Origin: Actinoplanes italicus
GTDB lineage: Bacteria; Actinomycetota; Actinomycetes; Mycobacteriales; Micromonosporaceae
Direction: 5' to 3'
DNA length: 64,000 bases
NCBI RefSeq assembly: GCF_003001815.1
Contig: NZ_PVMZ01000002.1
Span: 620,001-684,000 of the forward strand
Position 1 is the stretch's first letter. The number at the start of each line of letters is the position of its first letter. The notes under the pieces were generated by a model. That model saw only the letters and a program-made list of their open reading frames with translations, did no database searches and was not told where the DNA came from. A program made the position numbers and the translations under genes. Shown here piece by piece: positions 39,853 to 49,195 of the stretch.

Positions 39853-42800
39853 TTGCGTAGAGTCTGGTCCGCCGCCGCGCTCGGTGCGCTACTCACCACC
39901 ACCGTCATGGTCGTTCCCGCACAGGCCGCCCCGATCGGTCAGGGATTCACGATCACCGAGGCCGATCTGTCGTACATCCTCAAGCAGATCAAGATCGCTG
40001 AGGCGCACGTCGCGAACACCACGAGCGAGACGGGACCCTGCGGGGCCCTGCTCGACGAGCTCGGCAGCCCCATGCTCTCGATGGGCCTGCGGACCGTCGA
40101 CGGCACCTGCAACCACCTGACCCCCGGCCAGGAGGGCTACGGCGCCGCCGACCGGGAGTTCCCCCGCCTCGTGCCGGCCCAGCACACCGGCGTCTACCAG
40201 GGCACCCGCCCGGTCGACGCGCAGCCCCGGCAGATCAGCAACATCATCGCCGACCAGACCGCCGCCAACCCGGCAGCCGTCGCGGTGTCCGGCGGCAAGA
40301 CCGACGGGACCACGCTGTTCATCCCGAACGTCACCACCGACTTCGGGCTGTCCGCCCCGTACAACTCGTGGTTCACGCTCTTCGGGCAGTTCTTCGACCA
40401 CGGCATCGACCAGACCGTCAAGGGCAACGACATCGTCATGGTGCCGCTGCGCGCCGACGACCCGCTGATCGCCGGACCGGACCGGATCGCCGGGAACGCC
40501 GACGACCCCAGGCCCGGCGACGCGAAGTACGTCCCGCCCGCCATGCGGTTCATGATGCTGACCCGGGCCGCGAACCCGTCGAAGAACACCGACACCCCGT
40601 ACGTCGACAACTCACAGGTCTACACGTCGCACGCCGCCCACCAGGTGTTCCTGCGCGAGTACACCCCGGCCGCGAAGACCACCGGCAACCTGCTCGGCGG
40701 CGCCGCCGGCGGCCTGCCCACCTGGGCCGACGTGAAGCGGCAGGCCCGTGAGGTGCTCGGTCTGTCACTGTCCGACCTGGACGCACTCAACGTGCCGATG
40801 GTGCTCGCCGACGCTTACGGCAACTTCGTCCCCGGCCCGGCCCGCGGCCTGCCGCAGTACGTCACGGCAACCGGACTGGTCGAGGGCGACCTCGCGAACC
40901 CGGTCGCCGTCCCCGCGAACGTGGTGCACTTCGACACCCCGTTCCTGACCGATGTCGCCCACCACGCGACGCCGTCCGCGAAACTCGTCCCGGACTCGGA
41001 CGGGGTGGCGAGCGCCGACTTCGCGGCACAGCCGGCCGGCACCTACGACGACGAGATGCTCGCGGCCCACTACATCGCCGGTGACGGCCGGGCCAACGAG
41101 AACATCGGCCTCACCGCCGTGCACCAGATCTTCCACTCCGAGCACAACCGGCTCGTCGGCGACATCAACCGGATCATCGCGGGCAACCCCGAGTGGACCG
41201 GCGAGCGGATCTTCCAGGCCGCCAAGTTCATCAACGAGATGGAGTACCAGCACCTCGTCTTCGAGGAGTTCGCCCGCAAGATCCAGCCGGCGATCAACCC
41301 CTTCCAGCCGGCCGCGTTCACGCAGACCGAGCTCGACCCGGCGATCTACGCCGAGTTCGCGCACGCCGTCTACCGCTTCGGCCACTCGATGCTGAACGAG
41401 AGCATCGAGCGGCCCACGGCCGGGAACCTCTCCCTGCTCGACGGCTTCCTCAACCCGCCCGCGTTCACCAACCAGGGCACGCTGTCCCCCGAGGCCGCGG
41501 CCGGCGAGATCGTCCTCGGCATGAGCGAGCAGGTCGGCAACGACCTCGACGAGTTCATGACCGACACGCTGCGCAACAACCTGCTCGGCCTGCCGATGGA
41601 CCTCGGCGCGATCAACATCGCCCGGGGCCGGTCCGAGGGCATCCCGACGCTCAACAACTTCCGGCGGGCGCTGCACGCCAGGAGCAACGACGGCCGGCTG
41701 CGGCCCTACGTCAGCTGGATCGACTTCGGTGAGCACCTCAAACATCCAGAATCCTTGGTCAACTTCATTGCGGCGTACGGCAGGCACGCCTCGATCCTGA
41801 GCCGAGCCACTGTGGACGAGAAGCGGGCCGCGGCGCGCACCCTGCTCGAGACCGCCGCCGGCGCCGACTTCCTGAACGCCACCGGCTCCTGGACCACGGC
41901 CACCTCCGGGCTCGACGACATCGACCTGTGGATCGGCGGTCTCGCCGAGACCACCGAACCGTTCGGCGGGCTGCTCGGCAGCACCTTCGACTACGTCTTC
42001 GAGAGCCAGCTGACCGCCCTGCAGAACGGCGACCGGCTGTACTACCTGGCCCGCACCCCCGGCATGAACCTGCGCAGCCAGCTCGAGGGCAACACGTTCG
42101 CCGAACTGATCAGCCGCAACACCACGGCCAGCGGCCTGCGCGCCGACGTCTTCGCGACCACCGACTGCAAGTTCGACCTGAACACCCTCAACGGCACCGA
42201 GGCCGGGTACGCCCGCGACGGCAACCTGGTCGACGACGACCCCGCCACCGAGTGCAACGAGCGTGCCCTGCTGCTGCGCCACCCGGACGGCACCATCGCG
42301 TACCGGGCCCGCAACAGCGTCGACAAGCCCGGCATGAACGCCCAGTCCGTGTTCGTCGGCACCGAGAACCGCGACCGGGTCCGCGCCGGCAACGACAACG
42401 ACACCATCTGGGGCGCCGAGGGCGACGACGTGCTCGAAGGCGGTGCCGGTGACGACGTCACCGTCGGCGGCGAGGACGACGACGTCCTCACCGACGAGGG
42501 CGGCGCCGACTTCTCGATGGGCGGTCCCGGCAACGACGCCGTCGACGCCGGTCCCGGCGTCGACATCATCCTCGGCGGCGACGGACGCGACTTCACCAAC
42601 GGCGGCGCCAACGCCAACGAGACGTTCGGTGGCGAGGGCGACGACCTGATCGTCGCCGGTGACGGCGAGGACGGCGCGTTCGGTGACTCCGGCGACGACT
42701 GGATCGAGGGCGGGGACTCGCCCGACCTGCTCCAGGGCGACAGCGGCAACCTGTTCTTCCGCGACGACTCCAACAAGCCCGGCCACGACGTGCTCCTCGG

Positions 42801-45471
42801 TCAGGGCGGCGACGACGACTACGACATGGAGGGCGGCGACGACATCGGGGTCCAGGGCCCCGGCATCGAGAAGAACGCCGGCGGTTCCGGCTGGGACTGG
42901 TCCATCGCCGGCCCCGTCGCCGAGTCCGTCGACTCCGACCTCGACCTGCCGCTGCTCGGCCTCGACGGCCTCGACACCGGCGTCCGCGACCGCTACGACG
43001 AGGTCGAATCCCTCTCCGGCGGGTTCGGCGACGACATCCTCCGCGGCGACGACAGCGTGCCCGCCACCGACGGCGCGATCGGCTGCGACGCCCTCGACGC
43101 CACCCACATCGCCCGCATCCGTGGTCTCGACCAGGTGGTCACCGAACTGCCGATGCCCGCGAGCGGCGTCGCCAACCTGACCGGCCGTCCGTGCGACCTC
43201 ACCGGCGACGTCTGGGGCGAGGGCAACATCCTGCTCGGCGGCGCCGGCGACGACCTCCTCCAGGGCCGCGGCGGCAACGACATCATCGACGGCGACCGCT
43301 ACCTCTCGGTCCGGCTCAGCGTCCGGGCCGCCGACGGCACCGAGATCCGTTCCGCGCGGAGCCTCACCGAGCTCTACGCCGACGTCTTCGCAGGCAGGAT
43401 CAACCCCAAGAGCATCTTCGCGGTACGGGAGATCGTGTCGGCCAATTCGGTCGCGGACCGGGACACCGCGCTCTTCAGCGGCGCCCGCTCCGAGTACGCC
43501 GTCACCCCGATCTCCGGCGGCGTCCTGGTCTCCGGCCCCGACGGCAACGACCTGGTGCGCAACGCGGAGCTGCTGCAGTTCGACGATCAGACCGTGGACA
43601 TCAGCGGAATGTCGGCCTTCCTCGGCGTCAGCGCCTTCGCCGGCGACGCCCAGGCCACAGTGCTGATCACCGTGCCGGACGCCACCGGCGGCGAGCCGAT
43701 CACCGGCCTCACCCTGGAGCGCACCGGCGGCGATGGTGACCCCGTCCTGACCTCGCTGGCCGCGGACACCCGCAGCCTGGTCGTCACCGGCCTCACCAAC
43801 GGCACCGGCTACACCTTCCGGGTCCGCGCCGACACCGCCGCCGGCCCCGGTACCTTCACCGCACCGTTCGGCCCCATAACCCCCGTGGCGACGGCCCCCG
43901 GCGACGACGGCCCGGCCGAGCCCCGCGAAGGCGACGACGACGTACCGCCGGCCCCGCAGCCGACGACCGCCCCGCCGGTCACTCCCACCACCCCGCCCGT
44001 CACCCCGACCACCCCGCCGGTGGTTCCCACCACCCCGCCGGTGGTGAACCCGACCACGACCACGCCGACCACCACGCCGACCATCGAACCGACCGTCACC
44101 CCGACCCACCCGGTCACCCCGGTGGCCCCGGACGCCCCCGGCATCGGCACCGCGACCGCCGGCCCCGAGAGCGCCGTGGTCCGCTGGACCACCCCACTCA
44201 ACGACGGCGGCACCCCGATCTACGGCTACGAGATCCAGGCGCTCGACGCGGAGACCGGCATCGTCGTCGGCGTCGACGTGGCCGAGACCGGAGTCACCGA
44301 GCTGACCATGACCGGTCTGACCAGCGGTGTCGCTTACGCCTTCTGGGTGCGGGCCGTGAACGCGGCCGGGGCGAGCGCCTTCTCGAGCATCTCCAACACC
44401 GTCGTCCCGACGGTCGCGACCGACCCCGGAACGGACCCGGGTACCGGTCCCGGTACCGGCACGGGCACGGGCACCGACCCGGGCACCGGCGACCCCGGCA
44501 CGGGCAACCCGGGAACGGGTAGCCCTGGCACCGGTAACCCCGGGACGGGTAACCCTGGCACCGGTAACCCCGGGACCGGTAACCCTGGCACCGGTAACCC
44601 CGGGACCGGTAACCCTGGAACGGGCAACCCCGGGACCGGCAACCCTGGAACGGGGAACCCGGGCGCCGGTAACCCTGGAACGGGCAACCCGGGCACCGGC
44701 AACCCTGGTACCGGTAACCCCGGCCCCACGCCCACTCCCACGATTCCCGGCACGCCGACGCCTCGCCCGACCGTGACCATCACACCGACCCCCGGTGGGA
44801 CCGCGACCCCCGGCCCGACCGGCACCCCCGGCGGCCCCGGCCCGTCCCCCGACGCCCGGACCGTCCCCGGAGCCGCCCGCATCGGTTCCCCGGCCCCCGC
44901 AGCCGGCGCTGCAGTGGTCCGCTGGACCGCCCCCGCCGACAACGGAGGCAGCCCCATCCAGCAGTACGAGATCCAGGTCCTGACCGGAAACAATCACCCG
45001 ACCGGCAACCTTCGAACGGCCTCCGCCTCGGCCGCCGTCCACACGGTGACCGGCCTGACCAACGGAACCGCGTACCGATTCCGGGTCCGCGCGGTGAACG
45101 CCCTGGGCGCGGGCGCCTGGTCCGCCACCAGCACGACGGTGACCCCGCGTACCGCCCCCGGAAAGGTCCGCAACCTGACCGCCAAGCCTGGCGGCAAGGG
45201 CGGCAAGAACACGGCGTCGGTCCACTGGACCGCCCCCGCCACCACCGGAGGCGCCACCATCACCGGATACCGGATCACCTGGCAGCGCCTGAACGCCAAG
45301 GGCACCCCACTCGGCGCGGCCGTGATCACGACGGTCCCCGGCCCGTCCCGCTCGGCGGCGTTCACCGCCCCCGAGGGGGTACCGGCAGGAACCCGCTACC
45401 GGGTGACCGTCCAGGCCGTGAACCAGGCCGGAGCAGCCACCGGAACCACGGTGACCGCCACCGTCCGCTGA
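39853..45471 (+). CDS. Giant secreted haem peroxidase with RTX and fibronectin III domains
   Basis: Product of 1872 residues from TTG 39853 (GAGG just upstream). Signal peptide ends near VPAQA-AP. An animal-type (peroxidasin-like) haem peroxidase domain fills about 60-760: distal His183 in GQFFDHGID, AGDGRANENIGLTAVHQIFHSEHNR, proximal His511 in YRFGHS, and NIARGRSEGIP. Next come glycine-aspartate RTX calcium-binding repeats (about 833-960, GAEGDDVLEGGAGDD type). Fibronectin III domains follow at about 1265-1350, 1425-1520, 1675-1775 and 1775-1872. They are separated by Thr/Pro linkers and a long GNPGT repeat. The peroxidase residues are intact. RTX repeats need calcium and usually mean type I-like or surface export. 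The role could be attack, surface crosslinking or oxidative defence. Confidence 0.9.
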   Translation: MRRVWSAAALGALLTTTVMVVPAQAAPIGQGFTITEADLSYILKQIKIAEAHVANTTSETGPCGALLDELGSPMLSMGLRTVDGTCNHLTPGQEGYGAADREFPRLVPAQHTGVYQGTRPVDAQPRQISNIIADQTAANPAAVAVSGGKTDGTTLFIPNVTTDFGLSAPYNSWFTLFGQFFDHGIDQTVKGNDIVMVPLRADDPLIAGPDRIAGNADDPRPGDAKYVPPAMRFMMLTRAANPSKNTDTPYVDNSQVYTSHAAHQVFLREYTPAAKTTGNLLGGAAGGLPTWADVKRQAREVLGLSLSDLDALNVPMVLADAYGNFVPGPARGLPQYVTATGLVEGDLANPVAVPANVVHFDTPFLTDVAHHATPSAKLVPDSDGVASADFAAQPAGTYDDEMLAAHYIAGDGRANENIGLTAVHQIFHSEHNRLVGDINRIIAGNPEWTGERIFQAAKFINEMEYQHLVFEEFARKIQPAINPFQPAAFTQTELDPAIYAEFAHAVYRFGHSMLNESIERPTAGNLSLLDGFLNPPAFTNQGTLSPEAAAGEIVLGMSEQVGNDLDEFMTDTLRNNLLGLPMDLGAINIARGRSEGIPTLNNFRRALHARSNDGRLRPYVSWIDFGEHLKHPESLVNFIAAYGRHASILSRATVDEKRAAARTLLETAAGADFLNATGSWTTATSGLDDIDLWIGGLAETTEPFGGLLGSTFDYVFESQLTALQNGDRLYYLARTPGMNLRSQLEGNTFAELISRNTTASGLRADVFATTDCKFDLNTLNGTEAGYARDGNLVDDDPATECNERALLLRHPDGTIAYRARNSVDKPGMNAQSVFVGTENRDRVRAGNDNDTIWGAEGDDVLEGGAGDDVTVGGEDDDVLTDEGGADFSMGGPGNDAVDAGPGVDIILGGDGRDFTNGGANANETFGGEGDDLIVAGDGEDGAFGDSGDDWIEGGDSPDLLQGDSGNLFFRDDSNKPGHDVLLGQGGDDDYDMEGGDDIGVQGPGIEKNAGGSGWDWSIAGPVAESVDSDLDLPLLGLDGLDTGVRDRYDEVESLSGGFGDDILRGDDSVPATDGAIGCDALDATHIARIRGLDQVVTELPMPASGVANLTGRPCDLTGDVWGEGNILLGGAGDDLLQGRGGNDIIDGDRYLSVRLSVRAADGTEIRSARSLTELYADVFAGRINPKSIFAVREIVSANSVADRDTALFSGARSEYAVTPISGGVLVSGPDGNDLVRNAELLQFDDQTVDISGMSAFLGVSAFAGDAQATVLITVPDATGGEPITGLTLERTGGDGDPVLTSLAADTRSLVVTGLTNGTGYTFRVRADTAAGPGTFTAPFGPITPVATAPGDDGPAEPREGDDDVPPAPQPTTAPPVTPTTPPVTPTTPPVVPTTPPVVNPTTTTPTTTPTIEPTVTPTHPVTPVAPDAPGIGTATAGPESAVVRWTTPLNDGGTPIYGYEIQALDAETGIVVGVDVAETGVTELTMTGLTSGVAYAFWVRAVNAAGASAFSSISNTVVPTVATDPGTDPGTGPGTGTGTGTDPGTGDPGTGNPGTGSPGTGNPGTGNPGTGNPGTGNPGTGNPGTGNPGTGNPGTGNPGTGNPGAGNPGTGNPGTGNPGTGNPGPTPTPTIPGTPTPRPTVTITPTPGGTATPGPTGTPGGPGPSPDARTVPGAARIGSPAPAAGAAVVRWTAPADNGGSPIQQYEIQVLTGNNHPTGNLRTASASAAVHTVTGLTNGTAYRFRVRAVNALGAGAWSATSTTVTPRTAPGKVRNLTAKPGGKGGKNTASVHWTAPATTGGATITGYRITWQRLNAKGTPLGAAVITTVPGPSRSAAFTAPEGVPAGTRYRVTVQAVNQAGAATGTTVTATVR
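44487..44724 (+). repeat. 15-bp tandem repeat coding GNPGT units
   Basis: About sixteen five-residue units (GNPGT with single GSPGT, GNPGA and GNPGP variants) form a flexible linker between fibronectin domains of the giant peroxidase. The DNA units alternate synonymous codons (ggtaaccct/ggcaacccc), so the array is imperfect at DNA level. Confidence 0.9.
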
Positions 45472-45490
45472 ACCCGTCACCACCGACGAC

Positions 45491-45525
45491 CGGCGCCGCC
45501 GACCCAGCCAGGGCCGGCGGCGCCG
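45491..45525. terminator. Hairpin between converging genes
   Basis: Perfect 11-bp stem CGGCGCCGCCG / CGGCGGCGCCG with a 13-base loop, after the giant peroxidase gene. No T-run on either side, so terminator activity is uncertain. Confidence 0.45.
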
Positions 45526-45569
45526 CATCGCGTGGCGCATCCCGGCGTCCGGAACACCGCGAAGGCGCT

Positions 45570-46679
45570 TCAGACGCTCCTCTTCGTGAGCGCCCTTGCC
45601 AGCCGGGCTGCGAACGGCCGTTCCACGTGGCGGCTCACCAGGATCGACAGGCCGATCAGGGCCACGATCACGAGGACCAGCAGGGTGACCGGGTCGATCG
45701 TCGTGTGTCGGCGGACCAGGTGGACGACCGCGAAGCCCACGACGTAATGCAGCAGGTAGAACGGGTAGGTGGCGGTGCCGAGGGTCTCCAGTGGACGCCA
45801 GCGGATCCGGTCGAGGCAGCCCAGCGACAGCAACGCCAGGGCTCCGAAGCAGAGCGTCACCGCGACGCTCGACGGCCGGTAGGACATGCCGTGGACGGCC
45901 TGCCAGGGGTTGCCGTCGTAGTAGTGCATCGACAGGGCCCAGCTGAACGCGACGAGCAGCCACAGCTCCGGCCGGGAGCCGTGACGGTGGATCAGGTGGA
46001 ACGCGACGCCCGCCACGAAGTAGTGGGAGTTGCCGCGCATCACCAGCGCGTCCAGCCATGGTTGCCCGGCCTCGGCGGCCAGCACCGACGCCACACTCCA
46101 GAGCAGGCAGAAGGCGACCACATTGCGGTACGTGACACCGATCCACACGACGGCCAGGAACAACAGGTAGAACTTGATCTCGAGCCAGAGTGTCCAGTAG
46201 ACGTCGTCGACGCGGGGCACGCCCAGCGGGTCGGCGAGCAGGAACATGTTCGCGAGGAAAGCCCGGAACGGGACCGGCGTGAACACTCGTGGATAGGCGG
46301 TGGCGACCAGTGTCGTGATCGTCATGCAGACCCACAGGGCCGGGAACAGGCGGACGACCCGGGAGCGCAGGTACTGCTCGGGGGTGCGGTCCCACGCGGT
46401 CATGCAGACCACGAAGCCGCTGATCATGAAGAAGAACGGGACGCCGACCCAGCCGTACGACGCGATCCGGTGGAACGAGCCGAAGACCGCTTCGGGCGGG
46501 TCGCCCCAGATGCGTACGCCTCCGCTACCGGCGACCGCCACCAGGTGGAAGAGGGCGACGCCGAGTGCCGACACGAACCGGAAGAGGTCCAGCGCCGCCA
46601 GGCGCGTGCTCCGGCCGTCCGGCGTGGCGAGGGCCGCCGGTTCGGTGAGCCGGGCCGGTTCGGCGGCCGTCATCGTCAC
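45570..46679 (-). CDS. Membrane acyltransferase (acyltransferase 3 family)
   Basis: Product of 369 residues with about ten membrane helices. The family pattern is clear: RLAALDLFRFVSALGVALFHL at the N-terminus with the catalytic His, GVPFFFMISGFVVCMTAWDRTPEQYLRSRVVRLFPALW, and a C-terminal FYLLHYVVGF. Such enzymes acetylate or succinylate surface sugars or metabolites. GTG 46679 overlaps the stop of the SRPBCC gene (GTGA), with GGCGGAG upstream; ATG 46673 is an alternative. Confidence 0.9.
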   Translation of the reverse strand: MTMTAAEPARLTEPAALATPDGRSTRLAALDLFRFVSALGVALFHLVAVAGSGGVRIWGDPPEAVFGSFHRIASYGWVGVPFFFMISGFVVCMTAWDRTPEQYLRSRVVRLFPALWVCMTITTLVATAYPRVFTPVPFRAFLANMFLLADPLGVPRVDDVYWTLWLEIKFYLLFLAVVWIGVTYRNVVAFCLLWSVASVLAAEAGQPWLDALVMRGNSHYFVAGVAFHLIHRHGSRPELWLLVAFSWALSMHYYDGNPWQAVHGMSYRPSSVAVTLCFGALALLSLGCLDRIRWRPLETLGTATYPFYLLHYVVGFAVVHLVRRHTTIDPVTLLVLVIVALIGLSILVSRHVERPFAARLARALTKRSV

Positions 46680-47173
46680 GGGGCCGGCTCCGCCGCCGGA
46701 CCCGCGGTCAGGGCGCGCAGCATCCGGACCCAGGGCGACCACCGGGCGGGGCGGCGGACCCTGCCGGTGGCGGCGCGTTCGGCGTTGTCCAGCAGGTCGG
46801 CGACGAGCGCCTGGTGCGTCCAGCGCATCACCAGCGGCCAGAACAGCAGCATCACGCCGCGCGGGCGGGCCACCAGGATGTGCACCATCTCGGACCGGTC
46901 CGCGGCGAGCCCGCGTACCCACAGCTCGTGGAAACCCTCGAAAGGCGAGCCGGCCGGGAATTCGAAGCGGATCCGCAGGCCCGGCTGGTACGCGGTGACG
47001 GCGTAACCGAGGTTCCCGTGACCGCCGGTCGCGCCGGCGCCGAGCGGGCGGTCGAGTCGCAGTGGCTCCCAGCCGACCGGCCACAGCGGGTCGCCCGGGC
47101 CGGCGAGCCCGTCGAGCAGGTTTCCGAGAACGGTGACCGGCGCGTGGACGACGCGGCGCTGCATGTTGATCAT
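46676..47173 (-). CDS. SRPBCC-family protein
   Basis: Product of 165 residues. Matches small actinobacterial SRPBCC proteins: DPLWPVGWEPLRLDRPLG, GGHGNLGYAVTAYQPGLRIRFEFP and a final helix RWTHQALVADLLDNAERA. These form a helix-grip pocket for hydrophobic ligands; the ligand is unknown. ATG 47173 has GGAG six bases upstream. It overlaps the acyltransferase by four bases, so the two may act on one lipid-like substrate. Confidence 0.75.
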   Translation of the reverse strand: MINMQRRVVHAPVTVLGNLLDGLAGPGDPLWPVGWEPLRLDRPLGAGATGGHGNLGYAVTAYQPGLRIRFEFPAGSPFEGFHELWVRGLAADRSEMVHILVARPRGVMLLFWPLVMRWTHQALVADLLDNAERAATGRVRRPARWSPWVRMLRALTAGPAAEPAP

Positions 47174-47251
47174 GAGAGACTCCGTCCGGGCATGGCGAAG
47201 CGATTCGCCACCGAGAGGTGTGAATGGAGGGGAGCGTGTGAGGTTCTGCGG

Positions 47252-48475
47252 CTACCGGACCGGGCCGGGCAAGGCCTCACCGAGTTCCGACCAGGTCGCG
47301 GGGTCGTCCGGGTCGGCGAGCCGCGTGCCGCGCAGCACCTGGATGAGCTCGGCGTCCGGCTCCGGCGTCGTGGTGGTCGCCTCGATCAGGTACGCGCCGT
47401 CGGCCGTGTATCGGAAGCAGCGGCTCTGCCCGGGCGCGCAGAACGGATCGACGAGGGGCGGATGCGCCGAGGGGTTCGACGTCGGCCAGTCCGAGATACC
47501 GGTCGGCGGTGCGTAAGACGGCCACATCGACGGATCGAGGGACGGCCCGTAAGACGGGTCGTAGGAGGAAGAGTTCGAGGGCCCGGCGGACGGGTGGACA
47601 GCGGTCCCACCGAAGAGGATGGAGAGCTGGTTCTCGCCGTACCACCGTGGAAAGACCTTGATCCGCAGGCTGTCGGCATCCTCGCCGGTCAGCGGCCCGC
47701 TCAGCCCCGAGAAGCTCTCCGGCTGCCGGGTGAACCGGGCGTCGCCCCGCTGCACATATGCGCCGGACAGGCTGTCGTCCGCGACGAGACCCATCGAGCT
47801 GAGCTGGTAGCCGGCCGGGAGGTAGGTCATCCGCCAGGGCAGTGTCGCGGGACGGCTCGGTCCGATCCGCATCGCCTCGGCCACGTGCACCATGTCGTCC
47901 AGGCTCAGGTGGCCGGGGGCGGAGCGGATCACCGCCCAGGCGTCCGGTCCGTACGGCCACGCCAGCATCGTGTTCGAGACGTACCGCCCGGTGGCCTTGC
48001 CGATCCGCACCTGCTCACCGCCGCTCACCGCCGCCGGATCGAAGATCCCGTCCCGGTAGACGGTGAGCACCGAGCCGCTGACCTCAACCTGCTCGAAAGT
48101 GCCGTCGCCGCGGTCGAGGCGGGTCGTCTCGTCGCCGCGCCGGATGCGGGCCTGCTGGTAGCCGGACGTGACGTTGACCGGGTCGCTGACCTCGATGCCG
48201 CGGACCGTGTAGCCGGTCAGGGTGTGGTCGAACGCCGTCGCCGGGTAGCGCATCGGGTCGTTGGCGCTCGCCGGAACGGTCCGGTGCCCGGCGACGACCT
48301 GCGGCACGACCGCGACCCCGGCGACCGCCAGCATCATTCCGGCAGCGCCGGCGGCCCAGGCCGCGCGCCGGCGTGCCCGGCGGCTGCGGCCTCCCGCGAC
48401 GAAGTCGTCGGTGCTGTGTCGCATGGGCGGTTCGCCGGCGTGCGCCGCCTGCAGCAACTCACGCATGTCTGGCAT
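47252..48475 (-). CDS. Membrane-anchored protein paired with the ECF sigma factor (putative anti-sigma)
   Basis: Product of 407 residues. A short cytoplasmic N-terminus (MPDMRELLQAAHAGEPPMRHS) precedes one membrane helix (about residues 45-66) and a large extracytoplasmic domain with an NSSSYDPSYGPSLDPS-type Ser/Tyr/Pro-rich linker and two cysteines (CAPGQSRC). The start overlaps the sigma gene by 17 bases, the usual layout for sigma and its membrane regulator. No clear zinc anti-sigma HxxxCxxC motif is seen, so the anti-sigma role rests on position and topology. Confidence 0.7.
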   Translation of the reverse strand: MPDMRELLQAAHAGEPPMRHSTDDFVAGGRSRRARRRAAWAAGAAGMMLAVAGVAVVPQVVAGHRTVPASANDPMRYPATAFDHTLTGYTVRGIEVSDPVNVTSGYQQARIRRGDETTRLDRGDGTFEQVEVSGSVLTVYRDGIFDPAAVSGGEQVRIGKATGRYVSNTMLAWPYGPDAWAVIRSAPGHLSLDDMVHVAEAMRIGPSRPATLPWRMTYLPAGYQLSSMGLVADDSLSGAYVQRGDARFTRQPESFSGLSGPLTGEDADSLRIKVFPRWYGENQLSILFGGTAVHPSAGPSNSSSYDPSYGPSLDPSMWPSYAPPTGISDWPTSNPSAHPPLVDPFCAPGQSRCFRYTADGAYLIEATTTTPEPDAELIQVLRGTRLADPDDPATWSELGEALPGPVR

Positions 48476-48998
48476 AACGCTCCACCTCGTCTGACTCTGC
48501 GGCCGGCAGATCGGCGTCGGCACCCAGAACCTCACGCAGCGTCCGCAATCCGCGGACGGTGTGGCTCTTCACGGTGTTCTCCGGGCAGTTGAGCGCCTCG
48601 GCCGTCTCCTGCACGGTCAGGCCTTCGAAATAGCGGAGCACCAGCACGGCCCGGCGGGACACCGGTAGCTGTGCGAGCGCCGCGTGGATGCGCAGGCGCT
48701 CGTCGACCTCGTGGGCGCTGTCGTGGACGGCGCGTTCGGGGATGGCGTGGCCGGCCGGCTGCTCGCGGCGCCACCACGGGCGGCGGACCTCGTCGATGGC
48801 GGCGCGCACCACCATGCTGCGGGCGTAGCTCTCCGGCCGGTCGACGCGCCGCCACCGGGTGTAGAGCTTCGCCAGGGCGGTGAAGACCGCGTCCTCCGCC
48901 AGCTGCCAGTCGCCGCAGGTGAGGTATGCGAGCCTGCGCAACGAGTGCGCCTGCGCATCGACGAAACTTCGATAGTTCGCCTCTTCATCACTGTTCAC
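48459..48998 (-). CDS. ECF-type (SigE-family) RNA polymerase sigma factor
   Basis: Product of 179 residues. Region 2: SLRRLAYLTCGDWQLAEDAVFTALAKLY and the DNA-melting part RPESYARSMVVRAAIDEVRR. Region 4: LVLRYFEGLTVQETAEALNCPENTVKSHTVRGLRTLRE. It directs polymerase to a set of promoters that cannot be named from here. GTG 48998 has GGGAG nine bases upstream; a TTG one codon earlier is also possible. A membrane protein gene overlaps its 3' end. Confidence 0.92.
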   Translation of the reverse strand: MNSDEEANYRSFVDAQAHSLRRLAYLTCGDWQLAEDAVFTALAKLYTRWRRVDRPESYARSMVVRAAIDEVRRPWWRREQPAGHAIPERAVHDSAHEVDERLRIHAALAQLPVSRRAVLVLRYFEGLTVQETAEALNCPENTVKSHTVRGLRTLREVLGADADLPAAESDEVERYARHA

Positions 48999-49195
48999 CA
49001 ACCGTGGCTCCCGTCTGCCCCAGCACTAGACGGCCGGAACCCCCCGCGTCGGACGCAGCGGGGCCGAACTATTTTCGGAGAGTTTCTGCCCGGGCCCTGC
49101 TCGGCCATGGGGTTCGCGCCGGTCCGGTAACCGGCCATTGTGGGTGGTGCCTACGCTGGGCGCGGCGGATGCCGGCTCACGAAAGGGCTGACGGG

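Noticed and set aside
44487-44724. CRISPR or noncoding tandem array
   Set aside because: The repeat is in frame inside the giant secreted protein and codes a linker.
40765-46395. An 1876-codon minus-strand open frame opposite the giant peroxidase
   Set aside because: Its translation is Val/Gly/Arg-rich and unlike any protein family, while the plus strand shows peroxidase, RTX and fibronectin motifs.
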